Assembly: GCA_028293125.1 (NCBI GenBank)
Contig: JAQGPJ010000072.1
Span: 29,611 to 93,610, forward strand
Reading direction: 5' to 3'
DNA: 64,000 nt
DNA from: Verrucomicrobiales bacterium
GTDB lineage: Bacteria; Verrucomicrobiota; Verrucomicrobiia; Verrucomicrobiales; V1-33
Shown here one piece after another: positions 45,662 through 54,361 of this stretch; position 1 is the first letter of the stretch, and every line of letters begins with the position of its first letter. The position numbers and the translations under genes are program-made. The notes beneath the pieces were generated by a model that did not search any database, was not told the origin of the DNA, and was given only the letters and a program-made list of their open reading frames with translations.

Positions 45662-48600
45662 TCATTGGAGAAGGTCACCGTTCTCCTCCACCCAGCTGCG
45701 GTCGGCGGGGATTTTGGATGTTTTCCATTTGGCACCGTTTTTCCGCAGGTAATCGACAGCCTGGGCGTTGCCGGCCCGCGCGGCTTTGGTCAGGTTGTCG
45801 CGTCCCAGCGTTATATTGGGAGCGGTGTGCTCGCCAGTGATCTGGCAGAGGCCCAGCATGGTCAGCGAGGGCACATCCCCGCCTTTGGCCCCTGACTCCA
45901 GAGCCGAGATCATGCGTGTGTTGTCCTTTTTGGCGTTGTATATCTTGGCCAGGTAATACCAGGTCGCGGCCGTATTGATGCTGCCCGGCGACTTGCTGGC
46001 GGTCTCCAGTGCCTGCTGCGCCTGGCCCATGAGAGCGGCGTTGCCGGTTTCCTCGGATTCCTCCAGATAGCAGAGGCCGAGCATGTAATCGGCTTCGGGA
46101 TGCTTCAACTCCTTCAGCCGCAGGGCCTCTTTGGTGGCGGCTGCAAGATTCTTCCGCTCGCCAATGCCGGAACGCAGTCCCTCGGCGTAAAGCAGCACGC
46201 CCTCCGGCTCGCCGGCCGCGGCGGCTTCACGGATCATTTTGGAGGCGCCGGCCATGATTTTGCCCGCCCCGTCCTCATCGCCCTCGGCGGCTTTCTGCCG
46301 GGCCAGCTGCCTTTCGTGGCCGCCGACAATGGCTTTGGCCTTCGTATTGCCTGTAAGACGGATGGCGGCCTTGTGGAAATCCACCTTTTTCTGGGTGGGG
46401 GCGTCCGTGTCCGCCAGCATCAGGTAAGGCACGTCCGTTTTCCAAAGTTCCGCGGTCTCCCTGAGGACATCCTCCAAGCCCCGCACCATTTCCGGATGGG
46501 GTTTGAGAGTTTCAAGAATCCGGGGAATCTCCCCGGACAGAATTCTGGCCCATTCCGGATCAGCATTGTAAAAATCACGCGTGATCTCCCCCGTGGCGGC
46601 GACGTTGATGGCGTCCAGCGCCCGCTGATAGTTCTCCGCATCCGGTTTGGCGGAGCGCATTTTCTCTGCTTGGATCAGGTGCAGCAGCAGCCAGATGCTG
46701 GGCACGCTGTCCTTGGACTCTTTGGGGAGTCCGCGGAGCGAGTCATACAGTTCATCGCGTTTCTCCAGAGCGTGGTCCTCCAGAAAATCCTCCAGCAGTC
46801 CCTGAGTGGTCACGCTCAGTTCCTTCCGCAGTCTTGTGACAAAACCGGCGTTTTTCGCCACGGTGCCCCTGTAAAGCGCCAGCGCCGCGCCGGGATTTTT
46901 CTGTTCAGTGAGATAGGGAAGATCCAGCTTGGCCTGAAGCAGGAAGCGCTCGTCCGGCAGCCCGTCCCAAGCCGACACCAGCGTCAGATCCTGACGAAGT
47001 TTTTTCTCCGTATCCTCCGGCAGTGGCAGGGTTGTGGCACCGCTTTCAATGCCTTGGAGAATGCCCGCGATGGCGCGGCGCGCGTCATCCCGCACTGAGC
47101 CGATCCTGCTTTGATAGAAGGTCCGGATCACCGGATCCGTCTCCTGCTTCTGGAAACGCTCGTCCGTCTCCACGCACCAATGCAGCAGGGCCGGCCAGTC
47201 CTGGGCGGTGAAGCGGGACTTGCGCTCGCCCTCGTATTTCACCCAGGCCTCCTGGCCTTTGAGTTTGGCGGGATCGATGAGCCGTCCCTTGATGTAGAAT
47301 CCGGCCACGGCGGCGGCGGCGGTGCCGATCAGCGTGCCGGCCACGATGGTCACCAGCCGCTTTTTCTGCGCCCGGTGCAGCTCCAGGATTTTCTGCTCGA
47401 TTTCGCCGCGCTGACCCTCCAGACGCTGCTGCTCGGCCTCCAGCTGCACACGGGCCTCGTCGTCCTGCCAGGACGCCTCCTGGTCCATGCGGCGGATGAG
47501 GCGCTCCTGGTTGAAGACGTCCTCCTTCTGGCTCTGCAGCCGGGTCTCTTCGGCGGCGATCTCCTGCCGCAGCGCGGCCAGCCGGGTCTCCTCGGCGGTC
47601 TCCAGGCGGCCCAACTCCGCGGCCCGCTCATGCATGCGCCGCAGATGCCCGGCCTCCTCCTGCTGGCGGCGGGCCTCGATTTCCTCTGTCCAAGCGGTTT
47701 TCTCCTGGGCAAATGATTCCGTCAGACGCCGATGCTCGGCATCCAAGGCGGCGCGCTGGGCCAGCAGGGCGGCGCGCTCCTCCTCGATCTGCTGCTTCTG
47801 GTGGGCCAGTTGAGTCTCAAGCTCCCTCGCTTTCTCCTCCATCCGCACAGCCAGGGCGGCCTCCTGGGCAGCCAGCTGCGCGCGGGTGGCGGCAATGGAT
47901 CCGCGCTCGGCCTGAAGTTCGGCCATGCTTGTTTCACGGGCGCGCTCCACCTCGCCAGCCAAGGCGAGACGCTCCTCCTCCAAGGCGTGTTTGGCTTTGG
48001 CCAGCTCATCCGCCAAGCGGGATTCCCGCTGGAGATGCTGCTCCTCCAGTGCCTGCCGCTCCGTGGTGAACCGGGCCTCCGCTGCCGCCAGTCTGGCCAT
48101 GGCGGCCTCGTTGGCCAGCCGCTGCTCCTGGGCGGCCTGCGACTCCGCGCTGCCCGCCTGCCGCTCGGCCGCCAGTTCCAACCGCTGGCGCTCCAGCTGT
48201 GATCGCTCCTCCTCCAGCCTTTGCCGTTCGGTTTCCAGTTCCTCCCTCCGGCGCTCCGCGGAGGCGGACTCCTCGGCCGCCAGCCGGGCGTAACGCTCCT
48301 CGATCTCCCGGTCCGCCGCCTCGAATTTCGCCCGCAGGGCGGCCATCTCCTGATCCTGGGCCAGACGCTCCTCCTCGAGCGCACGTTTCGCTTTGGCCAG
48401 CTCATCGGCCAAGCTGGATTCCCGCTGGATACGCTGCTCCTCCAGTGCCCGCCGCTCCATGGTGAACCGGGCCTCAGCCTCCGCCAGCCGGGCCATGGCG
48501 GCCTCGTTGGCCAGCCGCTGCTCCTGGGCGGCCTGCGACTCCGCGCTGCCCGCCTGCCGCTCGGCGGCCAGTTCCAAGCGCTGGCGCTCCAGCTGCGAGC

Positions 48601-51400
48601 GCTCCTCCTCCAGCCTTTGCCGTTCGGTTTCCAGTTCCTGCCTCCGGCGCTCCGCGGAGGCGGACTCCTCGGCCGCCAGCCGGGCGTAACGCTCTTCAAT
48701 CTCCCGGTCCGCCGCCTCGAATTTCGCCCGCAGGGCGGCCATCTCCTGATCCTGGGTCAGCAGCCGCCGGTCCAGTTCAGCCTGCTGATCAGCGAGCGAC
48801 CGGCGCTCGCTTTCCAGATCGGCCACCTGCCGGCGCAGCGCCTCCTCCGCCTCGCTGCGCGAGCGCGCCTGACCCTCGTCCAGACTCCGCTGCATGCTCT
48901 CCAGGCGCTCGCGCTCCTGACGGATTTTGCGGAAACTCTCCTGCTCGCGCAGCAGCGACTGCTCCTCACGCTCTTTGAGAGTGCGTTCAATCTCCTCGCG
49001 CTGCCGCGCCCAGTCCGCCTCGCGCTGGCGGCGCTCCTCCTCGAACTTCTGAAACTCCAGCTGGGCGCGCAGCCGGATCTCCTGCTCCAGCCGCTCCTGC
49101 TCGCGGCGCTTGGTGTCCACCTCACTTGTCTGCGCCTCCAGCCGCTGGCGCTCCTCCTCCAGCTTCCGGCGCTCCTGCTCAGCCCGTTGCGCGCGGTCGC
49201 GCTCTTGTTTGGCAAATTCATCCCGGGCCGCCGCCAGAGCCGACCGCTCCTCATCCAGCATGGCCCGCGTGGCCTCCAGCACCTCCTCCTGCTTGAGGCG
49301 CTCGGCTTCGGATTCCAGCCGCTGGCGCTGGAGCTCCAGCTCCCGGCGCTTCATCTCGTAATCCGCGGAGATACGTCCCGCACTGCTGCCGCCGGTGGAG
49401 CCGTAGCGCGTGCCGGAGCCCGGCACTGTTCCCGGCCCCCGGGATCCGAACTGTGAGCCAAACTGTGAGCCCGGGTGCGTGGGCGGACCGGTGGAATGGG
49501 AGCCTGGTCCGACAGTTGGCGTCTGGGCGAATCTGGATCCCTGTGTGGAGGGCGCACCGCCGCCGCCCACGGTGCCAGGACGGGCAAAAGTGCTGCCGGA
49601 GGATGCCGTAGGAGGATTTAGAGCGGCGTCCCGCGTCAGCATGAGATCCTCCTCGGGCTCAGGCGGCGGCTCGTAAATGTCCGGCTCCGGCACGCCTTCG
49701 GCTCTGCACAGGCCGGTGAGCACCGGAGCCGCCGTGGCCGCCCGCTTCTCCGGCGTGAACGGCGGCAGGCCGTAGGATTCAATCAGGTCATTGGCCTCCG
49801 CGCCCAGTCCCGGAATAGAGACAAAACCGCTTGTGGATCCGGACTGGCTGCCCCCTGCTCCGCCCAGCAGCCGGTAGGCCAGCTGAAGAAATGAGCCCAG
49901 CAGCGGCTTCGGCCCGCCGGTCAGCTCCGGAGAGGGTGTCTGCTGGATCGTTGGATAGTCCTGCGCCGCCGGGCTCAGGCGCAAAGGGTTCACTTTGACC
50001 GCGAGGTCCTTCCAGCTGGAGACCGGCTGCCGCAGGATTTTGGGCCAGAGCACGGGATCGTCCCCGAAGACAGGAGATGTCAGGATAATCTGATGCAGGT
50101 CCGTCTCCACCGTGCCCAGCCCCTTGGAGGATGCGAAATCCAGGGCGGAGGCCAGCTGTCCCAGCAGCGGGGCCGCCTCTGTGAGATTCAGATGGTTTCT
50201 GGCTTTGAGCAGCGAGAGCAGACTGGGCCCCTGAACCCATTCCGAGATGATCTTGACACCTTCATCGGATTTTTCGAAATCCAGAATGCCGGTCAGGTGC
50301 GGATGCTGCAGGCCGCGCAGGGAAAGCACATGGCGCTGGATTTTGCCCAGCACCTCCGGCTTGGACGTGAGGGCCGGATGCAGATACTTCAGGGAGATGA
50401 TGCGCCCCTCATGAGCATCCCGTGCTTTGAAGACCTTGCCGGTGAGATCGCTGTCCGGGGACTCCGCCAGGATTTCGAACGAGCTCATTCCCAGCACCGA
50501 GCCCACTGACTCGCGGGGCCGGAAATGCAGGCCCGAGGAAGGTGTCTCAAAACCGCCCGCCGCCAGCACCGTGCGGAAGGCCTCTGAAAGCTCGTCAGGG
50601 CTCTGGAAGCGGTCGTCCGGACTTTTCTCGATCATCCGCCGCAGCAGCGCCACCGCCGCCTGGGGCATGTGCGGCAGCCGCTCCCATGGCGGCGGTGTGT
50701 TCACATGATGAAACATCACCTCGAACTGACTGCCGCTGAAGGGGGGGCGGCCGCAGAGCATGAACCACAGTGTGATGCCGAGGCTGTAAATGTCCGACCG
50801 GATGTCCAGCCCCTCCTGCTCCAGCAGCTGCTCCGGACTGGCGAAGGTGGGCGTGCCCACGAAGCCTCCCTGGCTTAAATCAGGGTTGGTCACCACATCC
50901 CGTGCCAGACCGAAGTCGATGAGCTTCGCCTGCGGCCGGCCCTGGGCGTCGTTGACCAGGATCATGTTCGACGGCTTGATATCGCGGTGGATCAGATGGT
51001 TGCGCTGCACTGCCCGCAGGGCCTCCGCCGCCTGCTGGCCCAGGGTCAGAGCATCAACGGGATTCAGCGGCCCGTGCTCCTCCACATACTCCTGCGTGCT
51101 GGGGCCGTCGCAGAACTCCATGGCGTAGAAGACGCCTTGGGCGGATTCACCCAGAAAGAACACATCCGCCACATTCGGATGGCTGATGCGCGCCATGCTC
51201 TGCGCCTCCTGCAGAAAGCGCTGGCGCGCCTCCGGCCGGCCCGCGTGCTCCGGCGCCATCACCTTCACCACCGCGAAGGAGAGCAGATTCCGGTCAAAGG
51301 CCTTGTAGGTCAGACCCATGGCTCCCTTCCCCAGCAGATGGGGAGAGCCGTCGGCCCGTGTCAGGACCTCAAAATGTTGGAAGCGGAGTGGGGAAGCCAT
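45662..51400 (-). CDS. Giant Ser/Thr protein kinase with coiled coil, TM helix and Sel1-like repeats
   Basis: This is 1912 residues. Residues ~1-280 form a Hanks-type kinase that looks active: GKGAMGLTYKAF, Lys46 in AVVKVM, HRDIKPSN (138-145), DFGLA (162-166) and TFASPEQ. Residues ~305-475 resemble a second kinase lobe without HRD or DFG (LGTVETDLHQIIL), a pseudokinase. A Gly/Ser/Pro/Thr-rich linker follows (~600-675), then an extremely charged coiled coil (~677-1343) with a 132-residue internal duplication. One transmembrane helix follows near 1348-1370 (VTIVAGTLIGTAAAAVAGFY), and the C-terminal ~540 residues contain Sel1/TPR-like helical pairs (ADYMLGLCYLEESEETGNAA; AATWYYLAKIYNAKKDNTRM). 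The kinase should be cytoplasmic and the repeats periplasmic. It is divergent from the peptide-export operon. Confidence 0.9.
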   Translation of the reverse strand: MASPLRFQHFEVLTRADGSPHLLGKGAMGLTYKAFDRNLLSFAVVKVMAPEHAGRPEARQRFLQEAQSMARISHPNVADVFFLGESAQGVFYAMEFCDGPSTQEYVEEHGPLNPVDALTLGQQAAEALRAVQRNHLIHRDIKPSNMILVNDAQGRPQAKLIDFGLARDVVTNPDLSQGGFVGTPTFASPEQLLEQEGLDIRSDIYSLGITLWFMLCGRPPFSGSQFEVMFHHVNTPPPWERLPHMPQAAVALLRRMIEKSPDDRFQSPDELSEAFRTVLAAGGFETPSSGLHFRPRESVGSVLGMSSFEILAESPDSDLTGKVFKARDAHEGRIISLKYLHPALTSKPEVLGKIQRHVLSLRGLQHPHLTGILDFEKSDEGVKIISEWVQGPSLLSLLKARNHLNLTEAAPLLGQLASALDFASSKGLGTVETDLHQIILTSPVFGDDPVLWPKILRQPVSSWKDLAVKVNPLRLSPAAQDYPTIQQTPSPELTGGPKPLLGSFLQLAYRLLGGAGGSQSGSTSGFVSIPGLGAEANDLIESYGLPPFTPEKRAATAAPVLTGLCRAEGVPEPDIYEPPPEPEEDLMLTRDAALNPPTASSGSTFARPGTVGGGGAPSTQGSRFAQTPTVGPGSHSTGPPTHPGSQFGSQFGSRGPGTVPGSGTRYGSTGGSSAGRISADYEMKRRELELQRQRLESEAERLKQEEVLEATRAMLDEERSALAAARDEFAKQERDRAQRAEQERRKLEEERQRLEAQTSEVDTKRREQERLEQEIRLRAQLEFQKFEEERRQREADWARQREEIERTLKEREEQSLLREQESFRKIRQERERLESMQRSLDEGQARSRSEAEEALRRQVADLESERRSLADQQAELDRRLLTQDQEMAALRAKFEAADREIEERYARLAAEESASAERRRQELETERQRLEEERSQLERQRLELAAERQAGSAESQAAQEQRLANEAAMARLAEAEARFTMERRALEEQRIQRESSLADELAKAKRALEEERLAQDQEMAALRAKFEAADREIEERYARLAAEESASAERRREELETERQRLEEERSQLERQRLELAAERQAGSAESQAAQEQRLANEAAMARLAAAEARFTTERQALEEQHLQRESRLADELAKAKHALEEERLALAGEVERARETSMAELQAERGSIAATRAQLAAQEAALAVRMEEKARELETQLAHQKQQIEEERAALLAQRAALDAEHRRLTESFAQEKTAWTEEIEARRQQEEAGHLRRMHERAAELGRLETAEETRLAALRQEIAAEETRLQSQKEDVFNQERLIRRMDQEASWQDDEARVQLEAEQQRLEGQRGEIEQKILELHRAQKKRLVTIVAGTLIGTAAAAVAGFYIKGRLIDPAKLKGQEAWVKYEGERKSRFTAQDWPALLHWCVETDERFQKQETDPVIRTFYQSRIGSVRDDARRAIAGILQGIESGATTLPLPEDTEKKLRQDLTLVSAWDGLPDERFLLQAKLDLPYLTEQKNPGAALALYRGTVAKNAGFVTRLRKELSVTTQGLLEDFLEDHALEKRDELYDSLRGLPKESKDSVPSIWLLLHLIQAEKMRSAKPDAENYQRALDAINVAATGEITRDFYNADPEWARILSGEIPRILETLKPHPEMVRGLEDVLRETAELWKTDVPYLMLADTDAPTQKKVDFHKAAIRLTGNTKAKAIVGGHERQLARQKAAEGDEDGAGKIMAGASKMIREAAAAGEPEGVLLYAEGLRSGIGERKNLAAATKEALRLKELKHPEADYMLGLCYLEESEETGNAALMGQAQQALETASKSPGSINTAATWYYLAKIYNAKKDNTRMISALESGAKGGDVPSLTMLGLCQITGEHTAPNITLGRDNLTKAARAGNAQAVDYLRKNGAKWKTSKIPADRSWVEENGDLLQ
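47963..48754 (-). repeat. Two tandem ~396-bp direct repeats inside the kinase coiled coil
   Basis: The blocks ~48359-48754 and ~47963-48358 are near-identical at DNA level and each encodes 132 residues starting QDQEMAALRAKFEAADREIE and ending ALEEERLA. Differences are mostly single substitutions (RRRQELETE versus RRREELETE). The high nucleotide identity indicates a recent in-frame duplication that lengthens the coiled coil by a whole number of residues. Confidence 0.85.
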
Positions 51401-51478
51401 GTGGCAGGGCGTCCAGTCCGCCTGCTTGCCAGGCGGATGGAATTCAATGGCTTAAAAAAGAGCGGCAAATGCCGGGAA

Positions 51479-51494
51479 TGCAAACTCCATTCCC
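51479..51494 (-). promoter_or_regulatory. Sigma-54-like promoter for the kinase gene
   Basis: On the minus strand GGGAATGGAGTTTGCA matches the -24/-12 pattern TGGCACGN4TTGCA at 9 of 12 fixed positions, with GG and GC ten bases apart. Its orientation and the ~70-base distance to the kinase ATG fit a promoter. The sequence overlaps an 8-bp inverted repeat (CGGGAATG/CATTCCCG, 51473-51495). Confidence 0.4.
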
Positions 51495-51691
51495 GTCTGA
51501 GCAGCATGATCCAATAAAATCCGTTACTTTAATAGATGCGGACACTACCCTCCCGGGTAAATGAAAGATTTAAAATCACAAGTTCAGGCTTTTTTTCTTT
51601 TTTCCTGAAATCCCACCGGACATTCTGCGGATAAAGGGGTGAAAATCCTGTCCAGGCTGCCGCCGGTTCTCAAGCCGGATTCCGACGACCC

Positions 51692-51707
51692 CGGCATCAC
51701 TCTTGCA
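51692..51707 (+). promoter_or_regulatory. Sigma-54-like promoter for the TolC/export operon
   Basis: CGGCATCACTCTTGCA has GG at 51693-51694 and GC at 51705-51706, exactly the -24/-12 spacing, with a perfect TTGCA -12 element (9 of 12 fixed consensus positions). Expected transcription start is ~51717, fifty bases before the ATG. A T-rich tract (GCTTTTTTTCTTTTTTCC, ~51588-51605) lies upstream and could bend DNA. The operon encodes a sigma-54 activator, so autoregulation is likely. Confidence 0.55.
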
Positions 51708-51766
51708 AACCTGCGAAATCATCCCGGAGAGCCTTCACACCGTCCGGCAATAAAGGAGTCAATGTT

Positions 51767-54253
51767 ATGCCCGAAGATATTTTGTCGCCATCCTTCTCCG
51801 CAATGCCGGACTCTTTACCTTCGCCGAAATCCAGCACCGCCCGCCGGCCTCTCTCCCTGCTTCTGAAACTCACTCCTGTGGTGGCTCTGCTGATAACCGC
51901 CACCGCCACCGCCACCGCCGCCCTGGCCCAGGAGCCCGCCCCGCCAGCGCCTGCTCCCGCTGACACCACGGCTCCGCCACTGGAAGGAACGCCGGAGCCG
52001 GCTCCAGCAGTGAATCCCACACCCAGTGCCAATCCGGGCACCATCACCGGCACGGATGCCCCGGTTCCGCCCGCAGGCCCTGACGCCAGCCTGCTGCCGG
52101 ATCTCCCACCGGAGGGAATGCTGCCCTTCAGCACCACGCCGGAGCAGGTGGAGAAACGCCGCACCATCCCTTACAAAGAGGCCTCCAAAGCCGAAGTGGA
52201 ATCCCAGGTGGAGGCCGCGCTGGATGAGGTGGGCGCCCGCCGCATTTCCCTGATGGACGCGGTGCGGATTGCCTTGCTGAATGATCCCCTGATCACCCTT
52301 TCTGAAGAGCAGGTGGCCATTGCCGTGGCTTCCCGGCAGATTGCTGCCGGTCTTTTTGACGCCCGTCTCTCCACCGGTATTTCCTACAGCCGGCGGCATG
52401 CTGAACTGTCGGAGGGCGAGGTGGCCCAGAATCAGGACCAGTTTGACCGCAACACCGCCCTCATCAAAGCCACACAGCAGGAAAAAAAGAAGCTTGAGGC
52501 CGATATTAAAAAACTGGAGGCAGGCATCGAACCGGACGCCGCCACCAAGGAGGGACAGCTCCGTCAGGAGCAGAACGACGCCGCCCTGGATATTCTGAAG
52601 CAGCTGGGCGTGGCCAATGGCATCGATATCGCCGCGCTGGACCGGAAGCGGGATGAAATCAACCGCCAAGGAGTGGAGACCCGCAAGGAGGTGCTGGACG
52701 TTTTGAATGAAACCGAGCGCGAAGCCATCAAACAGAAGGCGAAGTTCCCAGTCAACAGCGTCCGGCGGACCGACACTATGGCTTATGATATTTCAGTCAT
52801 CAAGCAGTTCCGCAATGGAGTCGTCCTGTCACCCTATCTTGATTACAACAACAGCCAGAACAACATTTCGCGGCGCAATGGCCAGCGCCGGGTGAATGTG
52901 GCGGAAATGGGGCTGGATCTCACCATTCCCCTCGGACGCGGGCGCGGCACCATCGCCGCCTCCGGTCAGGAAATGGCAGCCGAGATTGACATTGAGGCCA
53001 GCCAGCTCAGCCTGCAGCACACCGTGGCCGAGCGCGTGGCCTCCGTGGCCTCCGCCTATTGGAATCTGGCCGCCGTCCAGGAGCAGCTGGCTTTCTTGGT
53101 GCGCTCGGAAATCACCAACTCCGCTCTCTCCGCCCTGACGGATTCCCTGATCAAGGCCGATCAGGTGCCCAAAGCCGGAGCCTCCCAGCCCCGCGCCCGC
53201 TACGCCCAGTCGGTGGCCCAGCGCCTGCAGGCGGAAATCAACCTGCAGCAGGCTCAGCAGTCTCTGGCGCTGACCATGGGGGTCCGTGAGGACGGGCTTA
53301 TTTATGCCCCTCTGGCCGGGGATCCTCTGCCCTCCGTGATTCCTGAAGGCAGGGTGCAAAACCTGTCAGTCCGCACCCTGGCCCACAGCGCCTTCGAGCA
53401 CCGCGCGGATTACCGGGCGGCCCGGAAATCAATCGATTCCGGCAAGCTCTTGGCCGAGCAGGCGAGGCTGAACGTCAAGCCCCGCGTGGACCTGAACCTC
53501 AGCGCCTTCTACACCGGTCGGGATGAGGAGGGGTCCCCGGAGAGCGTTTATCATCTTTACACCGAGGACATCTCAGGTCCCGGGTTCGCCGTGTCCCTGC
53601 GTATGGACTGGCCGTTTTTCCTCAACGAGGCCCGGGGCAACCACGCTCTCCGTGAGGCCAATCTGGCCATCCGCCGCGAGCAGATGCAGCTCATCGACAA
53701 CGGTATCGTGTCTGGCATCAGCAGGTCGTGGTTCACGCTCAAGCTGACCGCCCGTCAGCTCCAGCGGCAGGAGGAGGCGGTGGGCTTCTTTGAGCAGGCG
53801 CTGGGCACGGAGCGCGAGCGCTTCCGCCTCGGCACGGCCACCCTGCTGGACGCCATCGAGACGGAGGAGCGCCTGACGCTGGCCCGCGCCCAGCTGGTCA
53901 ACACCCGTCTGCAGAATGCCTTGGCTCTCGTGCAACTGCGCTTTGAGACCGGCACCCTGATGCCCCATGATGTGGCCGCGAGCACCAGCGTGCCGCGGGC
54001 GAATTTTGTCACCCTGCCCGTCTTTGAGGCCGCTCCTGTGGATGACGGCATTGCTCCCCGGTCCAGCTGGCAGGAGGCGAAAAGCAAGGTTCTGGGTGAA
54101 ACCGATCCCCACCGTGTGCTGCGGAAAATCTATGAAAGAGAGTCGCGGACCGTGCCGAGGGACGCCGCCGAGGCCGCCGTGCAGCGCGCCGCCGCCACTA
54201 CCGCGCCGGATGCCAAAACCACCGTGCCCGTAGCCGGCAAAAAACGCAGATAG
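51767..54253 (+). CDS. TolC-family outer-membrane efflux/secretion channel
   Basis: This is 828 residues. The ATG at 51767 is supported by AAAGGAG eight bases upstream. A signal-like segment (LTPVVALLITATATATAALAQ) is followed by a ~95-residue Pro/Ala-rich linker. Two OEP halves follow: ISLMDAVRIALLNDPLITLSEE starts the first, with helical hairpins and barrel strands (LFDARLSTGISYSRRH), and SAFEHRADYRAARKSIDSGK then VDLNLSAFYTG the second. A charged helical insertion lies near residues 235-315 (QQEKKKLEADIKKLEAGIEP). It is longer than typical TolC (~450-500). It should form the outer-membrane exit duct for the HlyD/ABC exporter encoded downstream. Confidence 0.92.
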   Translation: MPEDILSPSFSAMPDSLPSPKSSTARRPLSLLLKLTPVVALLITATATATAALAQEPAPPAPAPADTTAPPLEGTPEPAPAVNPTPSANPGTITGTDAPVPPAGPDASLLPDLPPEGMLPFSTTPEQVEKRRTIPYKEASKAEVESQVEAALDEVGARRISLMDAVRIALLNDPLITLSEEQVAIAVASRQIAAGLFDARLSTGISYSRRHAELSEGEVAQNQDQFDRNTALIKATQQEKKKLEADIKKLEAGIEPDAATKEGQLRQEQNDAALDILKQLGVANGIDIAALDRKRDEINRQGVETRKEVLDVLNETEREAIKQKAKFPVNSVRRTDTMAYDISVIKQFRNGVVLSPYLDYNNSQNNISRRNGQRRVNVAEMGLDLTIPLGRGRGTIAASGQEMAAEIDIEASQLSLQHTVAERVASVASAYWNLAAVQEQLAFLVRSEITNSALSALTDSLIKADQVPKAGASQPRARYAQSVAQRLQAEINLQQAQQSLALTMGVREDGLIYAPLAGDPLPSVIPEGRVQNLSVRTLAHSAFEHRADYRAARKSIDSGKLLAEQARLNVKPRVDLNLSAFYTGRDEEGSPESVYHLYTEDISGPGFAVSLRMDWPFFLNEARGNHALREANLAIRREQMQLIDNGIVSGISRSWFTLKLTARQLQRQEEAVGFFEQALGTERERFRLGTATLLDAIETEERLTLARAQLVNTRLQNALALVQLRFETGTLMPHDVAASTSVPRANFVTLPVFEAAPVDDGIAPRSSWQEAKSKVLGETDPHRVLRKIYERESRTVPRDAAEAAVQRAAATTAPDAKTTVPVAGKKRR

Positions 54254-54256
54254 GCG

Positions 54257-54305
54257 GCACCGCCCGCTGTCACCGCGCCCGGCATTCAGCTCCGGGCGGC
54301 GGTGC
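54257..54305 (+). other. GC-rich hairpin in the tolC-hlyD spacer
   Basis: GCACCGCCCG (54257-54266) can pair with CGGGCGGCGGTGC (54293-54305) with a small bulge. Alternatively GCCCGG (54277-54282) pairs with CCGGGC (54292-54297) over a 9-base loop. There is no T-run, so it may stabilise the tolC transcript or partly attenuate read-through into the exporter genes rather than terminate fully. Confidence 0.4.
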
Positions 54306-54361
54306 GCTGTCCTGTCCTCCGGCACCCCTATACGGTTTTCCCCAACTCTCACCTTTCCATC

